Shown: positions 10,374 to 21,540, numbered from the stretch's first letter. The stretch: DNA of 64,000 bases from Prevotella sp. (GCA_024688365.1 JAILEG010000005.1:52194-116193); one strand, 5' to 3'. Notes: generated by a model from the sequence alone, not told the origin. Made by a program: numbers and translations.

Positions 10374-10531
10374 TTCTGTGTAATTATTATTTTCTGCAAA
10401 AGTAAGTAAAAGATTGCAGATGGGTGCAGGACGAATGTAGATTTTTAGCAAATTAACAATTAATTCCATCCCTCCTCCCTCCTCTTCCCTTAACTTTTAT
10501 TACCTTTGCAGACAATCAGAATTTAAAGACT

Positions 10532-12343
10532 ATGGACGAATATATTGTTTCGGCGCGGAAGTATCGCCCGGTGTCGTTCGACTCTGTGGTCGGGCAACAG
10601 GCACTTACCACCACGCTGAAGAATGCCGTGAGGAGTGGAAAGCTGGCGCATGCCTATCTCTTCTGCGGACCGCGTGGCGTGGGAAAGACCACCTGTGCCC
10701 GTATCTTTGCCAAAGCCATCAACTGCGAGCATCCTACGGCAGACGGAGAGGCTTGTGGGGAGTGTGAGAGCTGTAAGGCTTTCAATGAGGGGCGCAGCTA
10801 TAACATCTTCGAGCTGGATGCCGCCAGCAATAACTCAGTTGAGAACATCAAGACGCTGATGGACCAGACACGCATCCCGCCACAGGTGGGCCGCTACAAG
10901 GTGTTCATCATTGATGAGGTCCACATGCTGTCAACGGCAGCCTTCAATGCCTTTCTCAAGACCCTGGAGGAGCCGCCCGCACATGTCATCTTCATCCTTG
11001 CGACTACCGAGAAGCACAAGATTCTCCCTACCATCCTGTCCCGTTGCCAGATATATGACTTCGAGCGGATGACCGTCCCGAACATCATCAATCACCTGAA
11101 GCGTGTGGCTGAGAAGGAAGGGATACTATATGAGGAGCAGGCACTGAGCGTCATTGCCGAGAAGGCTGATGGCGGCATGCGCGATGCCCTCTCCATCTTC
11201 GACCAGGCGGCGAGCTTCTCGCAGGGCAACATCACTTACCAAAAGGTGATAGAAGACCTGAACGTACAGGATGAGGACAACTATTTCAGCATTGTTGACC
11301 TTGCCCTGGAGAACAGGGTAAGTGAGATAATGGTGCTGCTGAACACGGTCATCAACAAGGGGTTTGATGGCGGACACCTCATCAACGGACTGGCTTCCCA
11401 CGTGCGCAACGTGCTGATGGCAAAGGACGCACAGACCCTTCCGCTCCTTGAGGTGAGCGAGCAGCAGCGTCAGCGTTACCAGGCACAGGCGCAGAGGTGC
11501 CCCACACAGTTCCTGTACAGTGCGCTTCAGATAATGAACCGCTGTGACGTTGAGTACCGGCAGAGTTCCAACAAGCGGCTGCTGGTGGAGCTGACTCTCA
11601 TCCAGGTGGCGCAGCTGACGCAGAAGGACGATGACGTGCCAGCCTCGGGGCGCAGCCCTAAACGATTGAAATCCCTGTTCAAGAATATTATTGTAAAGGC
11701 TCAACAGAAAACGGCTCCGCAGGTGGCCGGGAGCCTGAAGCACAATGAAGGTGCATCCCGCCGCAATGGAGGTGGCGAGGAGCCTGTGGCGGCCGTGTCA
11801 CATTCCGCCGCTCCAGTGCCCGGTAGCCGTCCTTCCCGCCCCACAGCGGTGGCGTTGAGAGGCCTGCCCAGCTCCATTAACTTTGGAAGGCTGGGCTTGT
11901 CATTTGACAATCTCCTCAAGGGTGAGCAGGAGAAGGTTGCCAAGGAGGTGGAGCCTGAGGTGACCAACAAGGAGGAGAATGAGATATTCAGCCAGCAGGA
12001 TCTTGTCGTCCAGTGGCGTGCCATGTGCAGCCGTATGCCCAGTGGCATGCAGGCTTTGGCGCAGCGCATGAAGAATATCACACCCACGATAACCGAACTG
12101 CCCAATATCCAGGTTCTTGCTGAGAACAACATCCAGCTCAATGAATTGTTGGGTATCAAGGCCCGGATCCGCGCCACGTTGGCAAAGACCCTGCATAATG
12201 GGCAGATAGACCTCACCATCCGGCTTGCCAAGCAGGAGGAGATCAAGCCTATCCTCACTCCGAGGCAGGAACTGGAGAAGCTGAAACGGTCGAGCCGTTC
12301 GGTAACCAAACTCATAGAGACGCTCGGCCTGGATCTGGCATAG
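10532..12343 (+). CDS. dnaX: DNA polymerase III subunit gamma/tau
   Basis: ARKYRPVSFDSVVGQQALTTTLKNAVRSGKLAHAYLFCGPRGVGKTTCARIFAKAINC, zinc-binding Cys, DEVHMLSTAAFNAFLKTLEEPP. Confidence 0.97.
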   Translation: MDEYIVSARKYRPVSFDSVVGQQALTTTLKNAVRSGKLAHAYLFCGPRGVGKTTCARIFAKAINCEHPTADGEACGECESCKAFNEGRSYNIFELDAASNNSVENIKTLMDQTRIPPQVGRYKVFIIDEVHMLSTAAFNAFLKTLEEPPAHVIFILATTEKHKILPTILSRCQIYDFERMTVPNIINHLKRVAEKEGILYEEQALSVIAEKADGGMRDALSIFDQAASFSQGNITYQKVIEDLNVQDEDNYFSIVDLALENRVSEIMVLLNTVINKGFDGGHLINGLASHVRNVLMAKDAQTLPLLEVSEQQRQRYQAQAQRCPTQFLYSALQIMNRCDVEYRQSSNKRLLVELTLIQVAQLTQKDDDVPASGRSPKRLKSLFKNIIVKAQQKTAPQVAGSLKHNEGASRRNGGGEEPVAAVSHSAAPVPGSRPSRPTAVALRGLPSSINFGRLGLSFDNLLKGEQEKVAKEVEPEVTNKEENEIFSQQDLVVQWRAMCSRMPSGMQALAQRMKNITPTITELPNIQVLAENNIQLNELLGIKARIRATLAKTLHNGQIDLTIRLAKQEEIKPILTPRQELEKLKRSSRSVTKLIETLGLDLA

Positions 12344-12437
12344 TACATAGGGAGGGCGGTGGATTTCCTTCCAGGAAGGCTCTCATCTCTCCTGTCCCTT
12401 GGCTTCTTTCGCTGTTGAAGCTGCCCTTTTGTTCCCT

Positions 12438-12474
12438 AAAAGCTGCCCTTTGATGCTGTCAAATGGCAGCTTTT
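12438..12474 (+). terminator. Intrinsic terminator-like hairpin after dnaX
   Basis: AAAAGCTGCCcTTTGA-TGCTG-TCAAAtGGCAGCTTTT, 16-bp stem with one mismatch. Confidence 0.7.
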
Positions 12475-12818
12475 GTTATATAAAACAGGTTATTTTTACT
12501 ATAAAATCAAATTAATAATGATTGAAAAATAATTTATTTTATATTTAAAAATAAATTAAAAACAATATGGAAATAATTTATTTTTTATCTTGAAAGGGCA
12601 CCTTCTGATGTCCATGTAGGCAGCTTTTGCCATGCGGGAAGGCACCTTCTGCACCGCAATTGAGCAGTGGCTGAAGGCGAGGATATGGACGATGCTTGGG
12701 CAACGGGTGTCAACAGGCAGGGCGAGCAGCTGCTACAGGAGCAGGAATGGAAACGTTAAAATAGCGTAATGGTATCAATATTCGCCATTATTTCTGTACT
12801 TTTGCACGATATTAGACA

Positions 12819-15671
12819 ATGAGAAATAAGAGCATTATACTCCTGCTGGTGCTTGCCGTCGTCTGTGCGATGGCAAGTGTCAATATGCCCTTGCCTAAAG
12901 GAAAGAAGCCTAAGAGAGGACAGGCGGATGCCGTTGTGGTTGACACCTTGCTGAGAGGACATTCCGCTGGCACAGACAAGGGTGTTGACCGCAACGACAG
13001 TAACACTCAGGATACCGCGAAGATGGACTCGCTTCAGCTGGCTATCTATCATCATAACAGGGCTATAGACGATTCTATCCATGCTGACAGCGTGATGCGG
13101 GCACGGTCGAATGGGATTGATGCTCCGGTCAATTACTCGGCTGACGACTCACTCGTCTATGATGCTGAGACGGGTACGGCCTTCCTCTATGGCAACTCGA
13201 AGGTGGACTATCAGAACATGAAGCTGAAGAGTGACAAGGTGTTCATGAACCTTGACAGCAGCACGGTGCGTGCCACGGGCACGGCCGACACGACAGAGGA
13301 GACAGGACTCAAGGGCAAGCCGCTTTTCACGATGGGCAAGGACGAGTATGAGAGTGACACGATGGCGTTCAACTTCAAGTCGAAGAAAGGTCTCATCAAG
13401 GGTGTCTATACGGAGCAGCAGGACGGTTTTCTCAGCGGCGAGGTGGGCAAGCGTGACTCATCTGGTGTCATTTACCTGCAACATGGCCGTTACACCACGT
13501 GCGACGACCCTCACCCCGACTTCTACATTGCCCTCTCCCGTGCCAAGGTCCGCCCAGGCAAGGATGTTGTCTTCGGACCGGCTTACCTTGTTGTGGCTGA
13601 CGTGCCTTTGCCGCTTGCCATACCCTATGGCTTCTTTCCCTTCTCAAAGAAATACTCCAGCGGATTCATCATGCCAAGTTATGGTGACGAGCAGGACCGT
13701 GGCTTCTACCTGCGGGATGGTGGATACTACTTTGCTATCAGTGACAAGTGGGACCTGAAGCTCCTTGGTGAAATCTACACCAAAGGCTCATGGGGTATAT
13801 CGGCAGCCAGCAATTACCGAAAGCGATACAAGTATTCCGGCTCGTTTCTCTTCAGCTACCAGGACTCGAAGACGGGCGACAAGGGCCTGCCCGACTTTGC
13901 TGAGCAGGAGAGCTTCAAGATTCAGTGGAGCCACCGGCAGGACCCGAAGGCAAATCCCTTCAGCTCTTTGGCTGCCAGCGTGAACTTCGCAACGTCAAGC
14001 TATGAGCGGAACAACCTGAACAGTATGTACAATCCGCAGACGCTCACGCAATCGACCCGTACCTCATCCGTCAGCTGGAGTACGACATTCTCCAGCATCG
14101 GGCTGTCGCTCAGTGCCACGACCAACCTGGCGCAGAACATGCGTGACTCAACCATACAGATGACATTGCCCGACCTGAACATCAGCCTGAGCCGCTTCTA
14201 TCCATTCAAGCGGCGGCATGCCGCAGGCAAGGAACGATGGTATGAGAAAATCTCCATGAGCTATACCGGTCAGCTGTCGAATTCCATCTCGACAAAGGAG
14301 GACAAGCTGTTGCATACCAATCTCTTCAAGGGCTGGCGCAACGGATTCCAGCACAACATCCCCGTGCAGGCAAACTTCACCTTGTTTAACTATATCAACC
14401 TCACACCATCGTTCACCTTTACTGACCGTATGTACTCAAAGAAGGTGTCACGGGCATGGGACTATGCTGCCCAACGGGAGGTGAGGGCTGACACCACTTA
14501 CGGTTTCCACAACGTCTATAACTGGAGTCTCAGCATGAGTGCCAGCACGAAGCTCTATGGCTTCTGGACTCCTAACCGCAAGCTCTTTGGCGACAGAATC
14601 CAGGCCATCCGCCATGTCATCACACCGCAGGTGTCGGTGTCTTACTCACCTGACTTCAGCGCACGCCGCTATGGCTACTATGACAGCTACCAATACACGG
14701 ATGCTGACGGCAATGTGCGGCTCGTTGAGTATTCGCCTTATCAGGATGAGCTGTACGGTGTGCCAGGACGGAGCAGGAGCGAGATGATAACCTGGGATGT
14801 GAGCAACAACATTGAGATGAAGGTGAGGAGTGACAAGGACTCAACCGGATTCAGGAAGATAAGCCTCATTGACGAGTTAGGGGCAAGCATGTCATACAAT
14901 GCTGCTGCCGACTATCACCGCTGGAGCGACCTCAGCGTGCGGCTGCGCCTGAAGTGGTGGAAGAACTACACCTTCTCCATGAACGCGCAGTTTGCCACAT
15001 ACGCTTACGAGATAGGTGCCGATGGCAAGCCTTACGTGGGGAACCACACTGAGTGGGGTTACGGCCGTCTGCCCCGTTTCCAGGGTATGTCGCAGAACTT
15101 CTCGTTCACGCTGAACCCGGAGAAGCTGAGGAAATGGTTTGGTGGAAGGGAAGATGATGACGAACGGGCATCGGATGATGATGAGGGGCCTGATACGGAT
15201 ATAGAGTCGAACATGGATGATGACCTTGAGCGTGGCAAGCATGCTGCCAGGAAGAAGCGTGGCAACATCGCCGAGACGGATGAGAACGGATACATGAGGT
15301 TCAACATGCCCTGGTCGTTGACCATCGGCTATGGTATCACGATGCGTGAGAACACGGCGGGCCGCTTCGACACCAGGACGATGCGCTATCCCTATAAGTT
15401 CACGCAGACGCTGAACGTGTCGGGCAATATCCGCATCAGTGACGGATGGAACATCAACTTCTCCACTGGCTACGACTTTGAGAACCATGACATGAGCATG
15501 ACCACTGCCAGCCTGTCACGTGACCTGCACTGCTTCAACATGAGTGCCTCTGTCGTGCTGGCACCCTACACGTCCTACAACTTTACCTTCCGGTGTAATG
15601 CCTCAACGCTGACTGATGCGCTGAAGTATGACAAGCGGAGCGGAATCAGCAATGCCGTGCAGTGGTATTAG
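12819..15671 (+). CDS. LptD-like LPS-assembly outer membrane protein
   Basis: 950 aa, N-terminal OstA-like region (YDAETGTAFLYGNSKVDYQNMKLKSDKVFMNLDSSTVRATG) then a long beta-rich region (VPLPLAIPYGFFPFSKKYSSGFIMPSYG). Confidence 0.85.
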   Translation: MRNKSIILLLVLAVVCAMASVNMPLPKGKKPKRGQADAVVVDTLLRGHSAGTDKGVDRNDSNTQDTAKMDSLQLAIYHHNRAIDDSIHADSVMRARSNGIDAPVNYSADDSLVYDAETGTAFLYGNSKVDYQNMKLKSDKVFMNLDSSTVRATGTADTTEETGLKGKPLFTMGKDEYESDTMAFNFKSKKGLIKGVYTEQQDGFLSGEVGKRDSSGVIYLQHGRYTTCDDPHPDFYIALSRAKVRPGKDVVFGPAYLVVADVPLPLAIPYGFFPFSKKYSSGFIMPSYGDEQDRGFYLRDGGYYFAISDKWDLKLLGEIYTKGSWGISAASNYRKRYKYSGSFLFSYQDSKTGDKGLPDFAEQESFKIQWSHRQDPKANPFSSLAASVNFATSSYERNNLNSMYNPQTLTQSTRTSSVSWSTTFSSIGLSLSATTNLAQNMRDSTIQMTLPDLNISLSRFYPFKRRHAAGKERWYEKISMSYTGQLSNSISTKEDKLLHTNLFKGWRNGFQHNIPVQANFTLFNYINLTPSFTFTDRMYSKKVSRAWDYAAQREVRADTTYGFHNVYNWSLSMSASTKLYGFWTPNRKLFGDRIQAIRHVITPQVSVSYSPDFSARRYGYYDSYQYTDADGNVRLVEYSPYQDELYGVPGRSRSEMITWDVSNNIEMKVRSDKDSTGFRKISLIDELGASMSYNAAADYHRWSDLSVRLRLKWWKNYTFSMNAQFATYAYEIGADGKPYVGNHTEWGYGRLPRFQGMSQNFSFTLNPEKLRKWFGGREDDDERASDDDEGPDTDIESNMDDDLERGKHAARKKRGNIAETDENGYMRFNMPWSLTIGYGITMRENTAGRFDTRTMRYPYKFTQTLNVSGNIRISDGWNINFSTGYDFENHDMSMTTASLSRDLHCFNMSASVVLAPYTSYNFTFRCNASTLTDALKYDKRSGISNAVQWY

Positions 15672-15757
15672 TTGACGGGGCTGGCCGACAGGCTGCCAGA
15701 AGGATTCTTTGGTGGAAGGCATCCCATAGGATGCTCTTGGTGAAAAAATACAATGAA

Positions 15758-15777
15758 GGGCGTGAGTAATCACGCCC
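15758..15777. terminator. Hairpin between the lptD-like and PLP enzyme genes
   Basis: GGGCGTGA-GTAA-TCACGCCC; no strong T-tract, so it may be leader structure instead. Confidence 0.4.
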
Positions 15778-15833
15778 CTATGCTATTGGGTATTTATTCC
15801 CTTATTATATAAACAACACAAACGAGAACTGAC

Positions 15834-17009
15834 ATGAAGAAACAAACACAAGCTATTCACCTGCCTTACAAGCGGCGGGATGCCTATGACGCATTGAGTA
15901 TGCCCGTCTATAATGCCGTGGCATATGAGTTTGATACGGCACAATTGATGGCTGACGCTTTCTGTGGCCGTATGGATGCCCCGGATTACTCACGAGTGGA
16001 GAATCCTACGGTGACTAATTTTGAACTTCGGGTGAAGGCACTGACTGGTGCCAAGACCGTCACAGCCCTCAATTCAGGCATGGCGGCTATCAGCAACACG
16101 CTGCTTGCCGTTGCCGCCCAGGGAAAGAATGTGGTCACGTCCTGCCACCTCTTTGGCAATTCCTATTCTTTGCTGACATCGACGCTGAGGCGGTATGGCG
16201 TCGAGGCAAGGCTCTGCGACCTCACTGATGTTGGTGCTGCGGAGCGTCAGGTGGATAGTGATACGTGCTGCCTGTTTCTTGAGATTATGACCAATCCTCA
16301 GCTGGAGGTGGCTGACGTGAGGGCTTTGGCAGAGATGGCACACAGGCACGGTGTGCCTGTCATTGCCGACACTACGATTATTCCTTTCACTCAGTTCTCT
16401 GCCCGGCAGCTGGGAATTGACGTAGAGGTGGTCTCCAGTACGAAATATATCAGTGGCGGTGCCACGTCGTTAGGTGGTTTGGTCATTGACTATGGCACGT
16501 TCCCGATCATCGGAGAACGGATGCAGGGAGAGATGCTCTTCAATCTTGGAGCCTATATGACGCCACAGGTGGCTTACATGCAGACGTTGGGGCTGGAGAC
16601 TCTTGAGGCCCGCTATGGGGTGCAGGCCGGCAATGCGCTGGAACTGGCGCGCAGGTTGCGTATGCTCAAGGGTATAGAGCGGGTGAACTATGTGGGATTG
16701 GAGGATAATCCGTATCACGGTCTGGCGGTCAGCCAGTATGGCAATACAGCCGGGGCAATGGTCACGATTGACCTGGAGAGCCGCGAGGCCTGCTTCGGAC
16801 TGATTGACCGTCTCCGCCTCATCCGCCGTGCCACCAATCTCTTTGACAACCGCACGCTGGCCATTCATCCTGCCAGCACGATCTTCGGACTTTTCAGTGC
16901 CGAGGAGCGGGCAGGAATGGATGTGCTTGACACGACGGTAAGGCTCAGTATCGGCCTGGAGAGTGTTGATGATTTGTTTGATGACATTAAGCAGGCACTG
17001 GAACCATGA
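15834..17009 (+). CDS. Cys/Met metabolism PLP-dependent (trans-sulfuration family) enzyme
   Basis: YSRVENPTVTNFELRVKALTGAKTVTALNSGMAAISNTLLA; VVSSTKYISGG PLP-lysine motif. Confidence 0.88.
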   Translation: MKKQTQAIHLPYKRRDAYDALSMPVYNAVAYEFDTAQLMADAFCGRMDAPDYSRVENPTVTNFELRVKALTGAKTVTALNSGMAAISNTLLAVAAQGKNVVTSCHLFGNSYSLLTSTLRRYGVEARLCDLTDVGAAERQVDSDTCCLFLEIMTNPQLEVADVRALAEMAHRHGVPVIADTTIIPFTQFSARQLGIDVEVVSSTKYISGGATSLGGLVIDYGTFPIIGERMQGEMLFNLGAYMTPQVAYMQTLGLETLEARYGVQAGNALELARRLRMLKGIERVNYVGLEDNPYHGLAVSQYGNTAGAMVTIDLESREACFGLIDRLRLIRRATNLFDNRTLAIHPASTIFGLFSAEERAGMDVLDTTVRLSIGLESVDDLFDDIKQALEP

Positions 17010-18187
17010 CAAGGATCTATGACTTTGATGAGCCCATCGACCGCTCGGGAAGCGGCGATCTGAAACATGAGGCATTGCTCCCGCGCTGGGGACGCGATGA
17101 TTTGCTGCCTTTATGGGTGGCTGACATGGACTTCGCCACTCCCGACTTCGTGGTGGAGGCACTCCGGAAGCGGATGGAGCATCCCCTGTTTGGTTATACG
17201 GTAGAGCCAGGTGACTATCGGCCAGCTGTCATCGACTGGATCCGCTCGCATCATGGATGGGAGGTAAAGCCCCAGTGGCTGAGCTTCATTCCAGGAATAG
17301 TGAAGGGGATAGGATTTGTAGTGAACGTCTTTACTCATGCAGATGAGAAGGTTATCATCCAGCCCCCCGTCTATCACCCTTTCAGACTGACTCCCGAGGG
17401 TAATGGCAGGGAGGTGGTCTTCAATCCGCTTCGCCGCCGCGAGGACGGTTATTACGAAATGGACTTTGATAATCTTGAAGAGGTCTGTGATGCCAAATGC
17501 CGGGTGCTGGTACTGTGCAATCCTCATAATCCGGCGGGGCTGTGCTGGGATGAAGATACGCTGCGCCGTCTGGCCGACTTCTGCTATGAGCATCATCTCA
17601 TCGTCATCAGTGACGAGATTCACAGCGATATGGCGCTCTTTGGCAACAGGCATGTGCCGTTTGCGAGTGTCTCTGACCGTGCTGCAGCCATCAGTATCAC
17701 CTTTGGCGCACCAACCAAGACTTTTAATATGGCGGGCATTGTAAGCTCTTATGCCATTGTGCCCGATCGAGGACTGCGCAACCGCTTCTATGGCTGGCTG
17801 AAAGCCAATGAGCTGGATGAGCCAACCGTCTTTGCACCCATAGCAACGGTGGCTGCCTTCCGCAACGGAGAGGAATGGCGCAGGCAGATGCTGGCTTATG
17901 TGGAAGATAATGTCCGTTTCGTTGAGGACTGTTGCCGTGATCATATCCCCGGAGTACGTCCGCTTCGTCCACAGGCCAGTTTCCTTGTCTGGCTGGATTG
18001 CCGGGGATTGGGGCTGGAGCATGAGCGACTGCTTGACCTTTTCATCGACAAGGCTCATCTTGCCTTGAATGATGGTGAGATGTTCGGTCCTGGAGGTGAG
18101 GGGTTCATGCGGTTGAATGTCGGTACGTCCCGTTCAGTCCTCAGGCAGGCTTTGAGCCAGTTGGCTGAGGCTGTGAGAGGAATATGA
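17006..18187 (+). CDS. MalY/PatB-type C-S lyase (class I/II aminotransferase fold)
   Basis: RWGRDDLLPLWVADMDFATPDFVVEALRKRMEHPLFGYT; CNPHNPAG; ISDEIHSDM; FGAPTKTFNMAG. Overlaps the upstream gene by 4 nt. Confidence 0.9.
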   Translation: MTRIYDFDEPIDRSGSGDLKHEALLPRWGRDDLLPLWVADMDFATPDFVVEALRKRMEHPLFGYTVEPGDYRPAVIDWIRSHHGWEVKPQWLSFIPGIVKGIGFVVNVFTHADEKVIIQPPVYHPFRLTPEGNGREVVFNPLRRREDGYYEMDFDNLEEVCDAKCRVLVLCNPHNPAGLCWDEDTLRRLADFCYEHHLIVISDEIHSDMALFGNRHVPFASVSDRAAAISITFGAPTKTFNMAGIVSSYAIVPDRGLRNRFYGWLKANELDEPTVFAPIATVAAFRNGEEWRRQMLAYVEDNVRFVEDCCRDHIPGVRPLRPQASFLVWLDCRGLGLEHERLLDLFIDKAHLALNDGEMFGPGGEGFMRLNVGTSRSVLRQALSQLAEAVRGI

Positions 18188-18278
18188 CCGGAGCTGGTGA
18201 AGAACGAAAAGAAAAGCAGTCGATGCCAGAATAAGAAAGATGAATGGCAGGCTGAAGGTAATGGACTAAGAAAAAAAG

Positions 18279-18800
18279 ATGATTATGGAAGCATTAGAAT
18301 CGTTGATGACACGCCGTAGCGTGCGGGCATACGAGGTGCGGATGCCTGAACAGGAGTTGATAGATAAGGTGATAGAGGCTGGACTTTATGCGGCAAGTGG
18401 AAAGGGCATGCAGTCGGCCATCATCGTTGAGGTGACGAATAAGGCCGTGCGTGACCGTCTCTCAGCCATCAATGCCGAAATCCTGGGGACGAATAGTGAT
18501 CCTTTCTATGGTGCCCCGGCAGTTCTCGTTGTTTTGTCGGATGCAGGTAATTATAACCATGTCTATGACGGTGCGTTGGTTATGGGTAATCTGATGAATG
18601 CTGCCCATGCTCTTGGGCTGGGCAGTTGCTGGATCAACCGTGCCAGGCAGACTTTTGAGCGTGAGGATGGCAAGCAGCTGCTGAGAGAATGGGGCATTGA
18701 GGGTGACTATGAGGGTATAGGATTCTGTATCCTGGGTTATGCCAAGAAGCTGCCTGAGCCTGCTCCCAGGAAGTCAGGCCGCGTGTTCTACGTGAAATAA
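18279..18800 (+). CDS. Nitroreductase family protein
   Basis: LMTRRSVRAYEVRMPEQELIDKVIEAGLYAASGKGMQSAIIVEV; GLGSCWINRARQ. Confidence 0.88.
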   Translation: MIMEALESLMTRRSVRAYEVRMPEQELIDKVIEAGLYAASGKGMQSAIIVEVTNKAVRDRLSAINAEILGTNSDPFYGAPAVLVVLSDAGNYNHVYDGALVMGNLMNAAHALGLGSCWINRARQTFEREDGKQLLREWGIEGDYEGIGFCILGYAKKLPEPAPRKSGRVFYVK

Positions 18801-18854
18801 GCGTGGCTTGACGTTGCCGGATAGGCATCCGCGTCTCTGATTCCAGGCAAAAGA

Positions 18855-18902
18855 AGCCCCCACAGGCCCGTTTGAGAAAGTTTTTACAGGCTTGTGGGGG
18901 CT
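18855..18902. terminator. Bidirectional terminator between convergent genes
   Basis: AGCCCCCACAgGCC...GGCTTGTGGGGGCT. Confidence 0.7.
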
Positions 18903-18991
18903 CTATGCGCCAGCAAGGCTGGAGACAGGAGAGGATGTGTTGCCTTATGTGTGGTTCTTTGGGTGGGAGTCTTGCGGGCAGGTGGGGCAGG

Positions 18992-19567
18992 TCACTCTGG
19001 TAGTTTCCCTATGACTTCCTCAATTACTTTCGGGAAGTAGCTGATTTCTAAAAGATGCTCTTTCGCAGCAATGTCGGTGGGAGAGTCGTCTGGTGAGAGG
19101 GCTGTCCGGTATTGTGCTATGATTTCCCCGCCGTCACATTCCTCGCTCACCCAGTGTACTGTCATCCCGGTCTCTGTCTCTCCGGCTGCCTTGACAGCCT
19201 CATGGACGTGATGGCCGTACATGCCTTTTCCTCCGAACTTGGGCAGGAGGGCAGGGTGAAGATTCAGCATGCGGTGGTCGTATGCCTTGAGAAGGAAGCT
19301 GGGAATCATCAACAGGAAACCTGCAAGGACGATGAAGTCAATCTTGTTGGAAGCCATGAGGGGCAATAGTTTGGAGGGTGTGTTGAAATCCAGCTTGTTC
19401 ATGACAACCGTCTTGATTCCCAGTCGCATGGCTTTCTCCAAGGCAGGTGCATCCGGCTTATTGCTTAGTACGAGCGCGACGTGTACTTGCGTGCTGTCTT
19501 TGAAATAGCGGATGATATTCTCACAATTGGTTCCGCTTCCCGATACGAGGATGGCCAAGTTTCTCAT
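18992..19567 (-). CDS. purN: Phosphoribosylglycinamide formyltransferase
   Basis: LAILVSGSGTNCENI, FIVLAGFLLMIPSFLLKAYDHRMLNLHPALLPKFGGKGMYG. Confidence 0.93.
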   Translation of the reverse strand: MRNLAILVSGSGTNCENIIRYFKDSTQVHVALVLSNKPDAPALEKAMRLGIKTVVMNKLDFNTPSKLLPLMASNKIDFIVLAGFLLMIPSFLLKAYDHRMLNLHPALLPKFGGKGMYGHHVHEAVKAAGETETGMTVHWVSEECDGGEIIAQYRTALSPDDSPTDIAAKEHLLEISYFPKVIEEVIGKLPE

Positions 19568-19647
19568 TGTTCTTCAGTTATAGGGTGAATACGTCTGGCT
19601 GGTGGCAGGAGGAGAGTGGGATGAAAAGGCTCCGGTTGGCGATGCTG

Positions 19648-20073
19648 CTATAGGATACTGTCGTCATCGTCATCCTCCTCATCGAAACCAAACATGGCTG
19701 GATCAACGAAGGCATCCATCTGCCGGCGGTCTTTCTTTGTGGGGCGCCCAGTCCCACGTGCCCGGTCAACGAATCCGCTGATACGGCTCATCTCCAGCAG
19801 CTCATACTGTTTTGCCTCAGTCACATTCTCATATACATCAGGAATCAGCTTGGCACCCACCCGTTGCTCTATGGTCTTGAGTACCTTGAAAGAGTAAGTG
19901 ATGGGTGGCTTCTTTACGCTGACAACCTCACCAGCCTTGATGGTGTGTGATGGCTTCACATTCACACCTTTGATGGTGACACGCCCGTTCTTGCATGCGT
20001 CGGCGGCTATGGAGCGGGTCTTGAAGATGCGTGCAGCCCACAGCCACTTGTCAATTCTTGCAATGTCGCTCAT
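19648..20073 (-). CDS. S4-domain RNA-binding protein (Hsp15-like)
   Basis: [46 protein letters not shown]. Confidence 0.9.
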   Translation of the reverse strand: MSDIARIDKWLWAARIFKTRSIAADACKNGRVTIKGVNVKPSHTIKAGEVVSVKKPPITYSFKVLKTIEQRVGAKLIPDVYENVTEAKQYELLEMSRISGFVDRARGTGRPTKKDRRQMDAFVDPAMFGFDEEDDDDDSIL

Positions 20074-20645
20074 GGTTTCTTTCCGAGTTTGTTGAACTGA
20101 TTCATGGTTATGTCAATGCCTGCAAGAACGAAGCTCTTGATGAGGTCAACTCCTAAGTCGATTGACGGCTGGAGCGTCTTCATATCCTCATCCGAGTAAT
20201 GTCCTAGCACCCAGTCTATCTGTCCGCCCCGTGGGTAGTCGTTGCCGACACCCATCCGCAGCCGTGCATAGTTCTGGCCTATCAGCTGCTGGATATGTCC
20301 CAAGCCGTTGTGTCCGCCATTGGAGCCGCTTCCTTTCAGCCGGAAAGCCCCCAAGGGCAGTGCCACGTCATCGGAGATGACGAGCAGCCGGCTTTGGTCT
20401 ATGTTCTCCTTGTTGAGCCAGTAGCGTACGGCGTTGCCCGACAGGTTCATGAAGGTGGTGGGCTTCAGGAGGATTATCTTGCGTCCCTTGAGGCTTGTCT
20501 CGGCCACAAAGCCATAACGCCTGTCCTCAAAAACAATATTGGACGCTTTTGCAAAAGCGTCCAATACCATAAATCCAGTGTTGTGTCGGGTTCCCTCGTA
20601 CTCCTGTCCGGGGTTGCCCAGTCCACAAATCAAATATTTATCCAA
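20070..20645 (-). CDS. pth: Peptidyl-tRNA hydrolase
   Basis: [48 protein letters not shown]. Confidence 0.95.
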   Translation of the reverse strand: MDKYLICGLGNPGQEYEGTRHNTGFMVLDAFAKASNIVFEDRRYGFVAETSLKGRKIILLKPTTFMNLSGNAVRYWLNKENIDQSRLLVISDDVALPLGAFRLKGSGSNGGHNGLGHIQQLIGQNYARLRMGVGNDYPRGGQIDWVLGHYSDEDMKTLQPSIDLGVDLIKSFVLAGIDITMNQFNKLGKKP

Positions 20646-20672
20646 TTCTTTCTTGTTATTGGTTCAAAGTGA

Positions 20673-21275
20673 TTATTCCTCGCTCTCTGCAGCAGCGGCA
20701 GCGGCAGCAATAGAGTTACGTGTAGCCTTGATTGAGCAAACGACAACCTCTTTAGGAGTTACCAGCTCAAGACCCTCGAAGCTCAGCTCACCAACTTTGA
20801 TGCTCTTGCCCAGACGCAGGCTTGTGACATCAATGTCGAGATGTTCAGGTATCTGCTGATAAGGAGCCTTGACGTTGATCTTGCGGATTGACATGTTCAT
20901 GCGTCCACCATCACGTACACCCTGTGCCAAACCAACAAGCTTGACAGGAACACCGATAGTAATAGGCTTCTGGTCGTTAACCTCATAGAAGTCTACGTGG
21001 AGAAGTGCGTCAGTTACCGGGTGGAACTGAAGTTCCTTCAGGACGGCTGTGTGAGACTCGCCATCTATAACCAACTCTACAACATAGATGTGCGGAGTGT
21101 AAACGAGCTTGCGCAGCTCAGACATTGATGCCGAGAATGACAGTGCGACTGGCTTTCCGTCCTTCTGTGCCTCACCATAGAGGTTACATGGAACCAAACC
21201 CTCCTTACGGAGCAGCTTTGAAGCTTTCTTTCCAAGGTCTGTACGCTTCTGACCTGATACTTTGATTTCTTTCAT
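20673..21275 (-). CDS. rplY: 50S ribosomal protein L25/general stress protein Ctc
   Basis: L25 N-domain plus TL5/Ctc C-domain pattern (LRKEGLVPCNLYG; VLKELQFHPVTDALLHVDFYEV). Confidence 0.93.
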   Translation of the reverse strand: MKEIKVSGQKRTDLGKKASKLLRKEGLVPCNLYGEAQKDGKPVALSFSASMSELRKLVYTPHIYVVELVIDGESHTAVLKELQFHPVTDALLHVDFYEVNDQKPITIGVPVKLVGLAQGVRDGGRMNMSIRKINVKAPYQQIPEHLDIDVTSLRLGKSIKVGELSFEGLELVTPKEVVVCSIKATRNSIAAAAAAAESEE

Positions 21276-21540
21276 AATTTTGTGTTACTCTAAATTAATA
21301 TGAACTTTAATTCGCCATCACACACTGAGAGATGAAGGATTTGGAAATCTATCGTAGTGTCCACAATTTTCAATCCTCAATTTGCAAAAAGCGGTGCAAA
21401 GGTACATTTTTTCAGTGGATTGGCCAAGTATTATCTTAAAAAACATAGAAAATAAAGGCTATTGCTTGCGTGTACGGAGGTTTTTTCCTACATTTGCAAA
21501 ATAAAGAATTCAATAGAAACACAAGTTTTTATAACAGACA

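Noticed and set aside
17111-18058. 315-aa minus-strand ORF antisense to the MalY/PatB-like gene
   Set aside because: Shadow ORF of a confidently identified enzyme.
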